Origin: an uncultured Mycoplasma sp.
Lineage (GTDB): Bacteria; Bacillota_I; Bacilli_A; RF39; UBA660
Direction: 5' to 3'
NCBI GenBank assembly: GCA_947388575.1
Contig: CANDSI010000049.1
Coordinates: forward strand, 1-7,648
Length of the DNA stretch: 7,648 nt
Under the pieces are notes generated by a model. That model worked only from the letters and a program-made list of their open reading frames with translations. It was not told where the DNA came from and searched no databases. This document shows positions 4,596 to 7,648 of this stretch, piece after piece; within the stretch, counting starts at the first letter, position 1; every line of letters begins with the position of its first letter. Made by a program: the position numbers and the translations under genes.

Positions 4596-5100
4596 TAAAG
4601 AAAACACAAAAATACTAGATTTAATTGCTTATCAAAATAAAAACTTTAGTTATGACAATAAAATGCTTAGTGCTTGGTATGAGGTTCTAAAAGATTATGA
4701 TTTTAGTGATGTAGCTCAAGTTGTAGCAGAATGTTTAAGCGAGGATAAATTTCAATATCAACCACCAACGGCATATTACTTGGTTAAAAATCTAAAAAAA
4801 GTTACCGAAAAAACAAATATAAATTCCTACCAAGTATATTGTCCTATATGTGGAAGATTATTTGAAACATACACAAAACAATTGGAACATTTTGACAGAT
4901 GTAGTTCAGTTGATTATGTTATCAGAGAATTTAAAAAATGTTATCCGAATGATAAACAACCGAATAAAAAAGAGTTGTATGAAATGTCTGAAAGTGAATT
5001 TAAAATACGTTATTTAAAGCTATTAAATCACATTTATAAAAATACAACTTCTGAAAAAGAAAAAGAGATTTTAAAAAATGTATTAGGAATAAAAGAGTAA
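4588..5100 (+). CDS. Helicase-loader-like protein (G39P-type N-terminus) with a C-terminal zinc finger
   Basis: The 170-residue product begins with a helical domain (about 5-70) including KILDLIAYQNKNF, the motif WYEVLKDYDFSDV near 30-42 and QYQPPTAYYL near 57-66. These resemble the phage SPP1 G39P family of loaders/inhibitors of the replicative helicase. Residues 85-105 form a C-x2-C-x12-H-x3-C zinc finger (CPIC...H101...C105), which is not part of G39P as I know it. The remainder is charged and helical. It overlaps the DnaD-type initiator gene by eight bases, so the two are probably translationally coupled, as in the SPP1 order 38-39. No helicase gene follows in the window, so it would have to recruit the host helicase. 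The family link is by remembered motif rather than alignment. Confidence 0.7.
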   Translation: MTSKENTKILDLIAYQNKNFSYDNKMLSAWYEVLKDYDFSDVAQVVAECLSEDKFQYQPPTAYYLVKNLKKVTEKTNINSYQVYCPICGRLFETYTKQLEHFDRCSSVDYVIREFKKCYPNDKQPNKKELYEMSESEFKIRYLKLLNHIYKNTTSEKEKEILKNVLGIKE

Positions 5101-5112
5101 AGGAATATGAGA

Positions 5113-5409
5113 ATGGAAAAGAAAGAAAAAATAAAAAAATTCATTGCCGAAAATTTTGGAATGGTGCATTTATTAGGATTTAAATATTTGGTATCAGCTT
5201 GTGAAATGTATCCTATGCAAATATGTAAAATATATCAAAAGGTTGCAGAAATGTATAACACTACTTCTCAAAGGGTAGAAAGAAATATTCGTCATTATAA
5301 AGAAAAAATTAGTTGGTGGAAATTAAAGTGTGCTATATCTAATAAGTTTTCAAATGAGGAATTTATAGCTGCTATCAATTATTCTGCTGAAAATACAAAA
5401 GAGGAATAA
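5113..5409 (+). CDS. Free-standing Spo0A C-terminal-like DNA-binding protein
   Basis: The 98-residue protein closely follows the effector domain of the sporulation master regulator Spo0A. LLGFKYLVSACEMY corresponds to its first helices. YQKVAEMYNTTSQRVERNIRHYKE corresponds to the Spo0A recognition region (IAKKFNTTASRVERAIRHAIE in Bacillus). NEEFIAAINYSAE corresponds to the C-terminal NSEFIAMVADKL. The receiver domain with its phosphorylated Asp is absent, so activity would not be controlled by phosphorelay. It may regulate phage genes or interfere with host sporulation promoters; both are inference. A frame also opens at 5107, but AGGA at 5101-5104 is only two bases from that ATG and eight from the ATG at 5113, so 5113 is preferred. 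It sits in the replication operon. Confidence 0.82.
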   Translation: MEKKEKIKKFIAENFGMVHLLGFKYLVSACEMYPMQICKIYQKVAEMYNTTSQRVERNIRHYKEKISWWKLKCAISNKFSNEEFIAAINYSAENTKEE

Positions 5410-5410
5410 A

Positions 5411-5614
5411 ATGGAAACTTGGAAAGAGTTTAAAAAGCGAAGTGATTCTATACAAAGTATTACTTATGCTTGTAAATGCGGACATAAAATGGTTATACCT
5501 GCTAATGTCAATAAATTAATATGCAAATGGTGTGGAAACTGGGTTTATAAAAATAAAAAAGATGAATTTAAAGATAAATTAAGAAAGGAACTTAAAAATA
5601 GTGAAAATAATTGA
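5411..5614 (+). CDS. Small zinc-ribbon protein
   Basis: The 67-residue protein carries a four-cysteine zinc ribbon, CKCGHKM...LICKWCGNWVY, with ligands C-x-C near 21-23 and C-x2-C near 38-41. It has a charged Lys-rich C-terminus (KDEFKDKLRKELKNSENN). GAGGAA sits a few bases before the ATG, within the end of the upstream gene, and the genes are separated by a single base. Comparable small zinc-ribbon proteins occur in the early regions of Firmicutes phages. Zinc-ribbon size and basic tail fit nucleic-acid or protein binding, but no function is known to me. Confidence 0.75.
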   Translation: METWKEFKKRSDSIQSITYACKCGHKMVIPANVNKLICKWCGNWVYKNKKDEFKDKLRKELKNSENN

Positions 5615-5756
5615 TTTAGTAACAGGGGTAGTACTAGGTTTTGGTTTAGTATTTTATGCTATTAAACAAGATTATACTAATGCTTGTATATGTGGTATAG
5701 GAATACTAGTAATTATTAATAGTTATAGAATAGATGAATTGGAGAAAAGAAAATGA
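5601..5756 (+). CDS. Small two-pass membrane protein (51 residues, GTG start)
   Basis: GTG at 5601 opens a 51-codon frame to TGA at 5754-5756, fully bridging the gap between the zinc-ribbon and ERF genes. It overlaps the former by 14 bases and the latter by ATGA. Two hydrophobic stretches (IIDLVTGVVLGFGLVFYAI, 3-21, and ACICGIGILVIINSY, 28-42) predict a hairpin membrane protein, with a charged tail RIDELEKRK. AAAGGA lies about 11 bases before the GTG. The stop-start overlap suggests translational coupling to the annealing-protein gene. I do not recognise the family. Confidence 0.65.
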   Translation: MKIIDLVTGVVLGFGLVFYAIKQDYTNACICGIGILVIINSYRIDELEKRK

Positions 5757-6415
5757 TAGATAAATTAGAAATAAAAGAATGGTTAAATTATAATTCTAAA
5801 CTTCAAACAAAGAAAAATAATTTAAGAAAATTACTAAAAGAAAAAGGAATTTTAAAAAAAGAAGGCAAGAACAATTATGATAAATATAAATACTTTAGTG
5901 AAGCACAATATAAAGATTTATTTACAGAATTATTTAGTGAATGTGGACTAGAATTAACTTCTAGCGAAGTATCTTATGATATGTTTGAAGGAACTGAAAA
6001 CCAAAGCAATGGAAGAAATACAAAATGGGAGTGGAAACTAAGCGACATTGATACAGGTTTTTACGAAACAAGTTATACAACAGGCGAAGGTATTGATAAA
6101 GGTGATAAAGCTGGCTATAAATCAGATACTGGCGCATTGAAGTATTATTTAGCGAATACTTTTATGGTTGCAACTGGTGATGACCCTGAAATTGATAGTC
6201 CTGAAGCAAATATGAATAAAAAAGTTAAAAGAAAAGCAACAGAAAATCAAGTAACGATGTTAGCTAAATATTACAAAGATGATAATTTAACTAAATTATT
6301 AGAAACTAATAAAATTAAAAAATTAGAGGATATGGACTTTGATGTAGCTAAAAATTTAATAGCACAAATAGTTAAAAAATCACAAGAAAATAAAGAAGCA
6401 AAGGAGAATGAATAA
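5753..6415 (+). CDS. erf: ERF-family single-strand DNA annealing protein
   Basis: The 220-residue protein fits the Essential Recombination Function family, which anneals complementary single strands during phage recombination and genome circularisation. Diagnostic parts are KNNYDKYKYFSEAQYKDLFTEL (39-60; the conserved region that precedes the family's inhibitory-looking strand set), SDTGALKYYLANTFMVATGDDPE (124-146; equivalent to the GAxxTYxxRYxLxxxxGIxxxDDxD block) and the acidic DDP at 143-145. A C-terminal helical domain, ATENQVTMLAKYYKD onward (162-208), resembles the small C-terminal domain seen in several phage annealing proteins. GGAG upstream supports the ATG, which overlaps the stop of the membrane protein. 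It pairs functionally with the PD-(D/E)XK nuclease two genes on. Confidence 0.82.
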   Translation: MIDKLEIKEWLNYNSKLQTKKNNLRKLLKEKGILKKEGKNNYDKYKYFSEAQYKDLFTELFSECGLELTSSEVSYDMFEGTENQSNGRNTKWEWKLSDIDTGFYETSYTTGEGIDKGDKAGYKSDTGALKYYLANTFMVATGDDPEIDSPEANMNKKVKRKATENQVTMLAKYYKDDNLTKLLETNKIKKLEDMDFDVAKNLIAQIVKKSQENKEAKENE

Positions 6416-6417
6416 TA

Positions 6418-6726
6418 ATGAAAATGTTGGAAATTTTAGAACAATTTGAAAAAATTGGGAAAATGATGTTTGTTGAAAAAAATTATATAGAAGGAGATAT
6501 AAATAAGTTTATTACAGAATTAAGAAATTCTAAAATAGAAAGTTACTCTGAAGATATACCTACTGATTATAAAAAATTAATTGAAGGACCTTTAATGAAA
6601 TTGAATGTAATTACAGAAGTTATTTATACAAAAAAAATAGAAAAAAATAAAAAAGACTTTACTCAATTAGGTGAATATTTGAAAGAAGTGGCAGACGAAT
6701 TAATCAAAATTGGAGAAAGCAACTAA
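6418..6726 (+). CDS. Phage early protein of unknown function
   Basis: A 102-residue, Lys/Glu-rich, predominantly helical protein with no cysteines, membrane segments or catalytic motifs that I can see. AGGAGA seven bases before the ATG at 6418 supports the start, and its stop overlaps the next start (TAATG), so it is part of the coupled recombination cluster. Position between an ERF protein and a nuclease suggests an accessory role in recombination or single-strand DNA handling. That is guilt by association only. Confidence 0.75.
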   Translation: MKMLEILEQFEKIGKMMFVEKNYIEGDINKFITELRNSKIESYSEDIPTDYKKLIEGPLMKLNVITEVIYTKKIEKNKKDFTQLGEYLKEVADELIKIGESN

Positions 6727-7049
6727 TGAATGAACTTATAATACAAGATAATAATCAATATTTATTATCTTCTGAAGCTTTAATAGAAATGATTAACATT
6801 GACGTAGCCGAAAAAAAACTAAAAAAAGCAAAAGAAGATATAAGAACTAGAATTAAAGAAGAAATGAAAAACAAAGGTATAAAAAAAATAGATATGCCTG
6901 AACTTTCAATAACATATAAAGAACCTAGCGATAAAGAAACTTTTAATAAAGATAAATTTCAAGAAGAATATCCCGAACTTTATGATGATTATATAGAAAT
7001 GAAACCAACTAGCTCTAGCATATTAGTAAAAATAAAAAATGGAAACTAA
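6726..7049 (+). CDS. Phage early protein of unknown function with an N-terminal coiled coil
   Basis: The 107-residue protein has a charged helix (VAEKKLKKAKEDIRTRIKEE, about 27-46). This is followed by a small beta-rich part with KKIDMPELSITYKEPSDKETF and EMKPTSSSILVKIK. That layout (helix, then a strand, a VAP/KEPS-type turn, an acidic helix and a final VKI strand) is common in proteins encoded next to phage annealing proteins and nucleases, but I know of no demonstrated function. It starts at the ATG overlapping the previous stop and overlaps the nuclease gene by 11 bases, so all three are likely coupled. Confidence 0.75.
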   Translation: MNELIIQDNNQYLLSSEALIEMINIDVAEKKLKKAKEDIRTRIKEEMKNKGIKKIDMPELSITYKEPSDKETFNKDKFQEEYPELYDDYIEMKPTSSSILVKIKNGN

Positions 7050-7648
7050 AGATTTAAAAGTTCAAACTTGGGAAATAGCAGGACACATATTAGAATACAT
7101 AGACGACATACATCAATATTTGATAGATGGCATATGTGTTCCTTCTATTACTCAAATTTTAAAAATAAAGTTCGGAAATAAATATGAAAATATAGATAAG
7201 CAAATTTTAGAAAGAGCAGCAAAAAAAGGTACTATGGTACATGAAGCTATTGAGAATTTTGAAAAATGGAAGATAGATGATAAATGTTGTGAAGAACTTA
7301 GAAACTATAAGTTTTTAAAGAGACAATATAAATTTGAATGTTTAGATAATGAAGTACCTATAATTCTTTTTAAAAATGATATTCCAGTCGCAGCTGGTCG
7401 ATTAGATTTAGTATTAGAAATGAATAAACAATTAGGACTTGGGGATATAAAAAGAACTTCAGTGTTAGACAAAGAATATTTGGCTTATCAACTTAATTTG
7501 TATAGAATCGGATATTTTCAAAGCTATGGGAAGAAAGCAGAATTTTTAGCAGGCTTACATCTTAGAGAAAGGGTAAGAAAATTTGTTGAACTTCCAATTA
7601 GTGAAGATATGACTATGGAATTAGTAAATGAATATTTAAAGAAAGCAG
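7039..7648 (+). CDS. PD-(D/E)XK nuclease, partial (runs off the right edge)
   Basis: The first 203 residues are in the window. The RecB/Cas4-type nuclease signature is clear: KKGTMVHEAIENF (His68), AGRLDLVLE (Asp123), GDIKRTS (Asp136-x-Lys138) and YQLNLYRIGYF (Gln151, Tyr155). These are, in order, the metal-binding His, the two acidic residues with the catalytic Lys, and the QxxxY motif. Such enzymes act as 5'-3' or 3'-5' exonucleases producing single-stranded tails. With the ERF protein it would form a two-component recombination system. The ATG at 7039 overlaps the upstream stop; there is no strong ribosome binding site, suggesting coupling. The frame is open at the edge, so full length is unknown. 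Confidence 0.85.
   Translation, partial: METKDLKVQTWEIAGHILEYIDDIHQYLIDGICVPSITQILKIKFGNKYENIDKQILERAAKKGTMVHEAIENFEKWKIDDKCCEELRNYKFLKRQYKFECLDNEVPIILFKNDIPVAAGRLDLVLEMNKQLGLGDIKRTSVLDKEYLAYQLNLYRIGYFQSYGKKAEFLAGLHLRERVRKFVELPISEDMTMELVNEYLKKA

Noticed and set aside
7039..7648. Cas4 protein
   Set aside because: It shares the PD-(D/E)XK and QxxxY core, but the iron-sulfur cysteine cluster expected at the ends of Cas4 is not seen in the visible part, and the context is a phage recombination cluster.

Overview
The window is one end of an integrated temperate phage (a prophage, or less likely another serine-recombinase mobile element) in a very AT-rich Gram-positive bacterium. Evidence for this host type is the strong AGGAGG-type ribosome binding sites, TTGACA/TATAAT-type promoters, a lipobox lipoprotein, a DnaD-type initiator and a Spo0A-C-like protein. 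TAA, TAG and TGA all act as stops and Trp is TGG, so the code looks standard. No structural, packaging or lysis genes are present; they would lie beyond the right edge.

Left edge (3-254): the reading frame of a host surface-type protein runs normally through a WRIIRING motif and then breaks into an unrelated tail and stop. The break lies beside the 3' end of a large serine recombinase gene on the opposite strand (249-1793), so this is most simply the host/phage attachment junction, with the crossover near 207-222.

Lysogeny module (249-3047, minus strand): serine recombinase; an unusual 112-bp inverted-repeat element with its own forward promoter and terminator, which may encode a small structured RNA (1818-1952); a small lipoprotein that could be a superinfection-exclusion protein; a 30-codon micro-ORF; and a compact repressor of 126 residues with no self-cleavage domain. 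A divergent promoter region (3048-3209) holds a promoter for the repressor and an early promoter whose 17-bp spacer contains a perfect 14-bp palindrome. That palindrome recurs exactly in the last codons of the first early gene and, with two mismatches, 31 bp upstream.

Early module (3210-7648, plus strand, tightly packed, probably one operon): Cro-like regulator; two small proteins, one membrane-spanning; a DUF6291/DnaD-type initiator with an in-gene tandem hexamer array that could be the replication origin; a helicase-loader-like protein with a zinc finger; a free-standing Spo0A-C-like DNA-binding protein; a zinc-ribbon protein; a second small membrane protein; an ERF-type single-strand annealing protein; two proteins of unknown function; and the start of a PD-(D/E)XK nuclease. 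Together these form a replication unit (initiator, loader, origin) that borrows the host helicase, followed by a recombination unit (annealing protein plus nuclease).

Five genes or reading frames here are very short or start at GTG/TTG and could be missed. Three annotated starts (recombinase, Cro-like, Spo0A-C-like) were chosen from ribosome binding sites rather than the longest frame.
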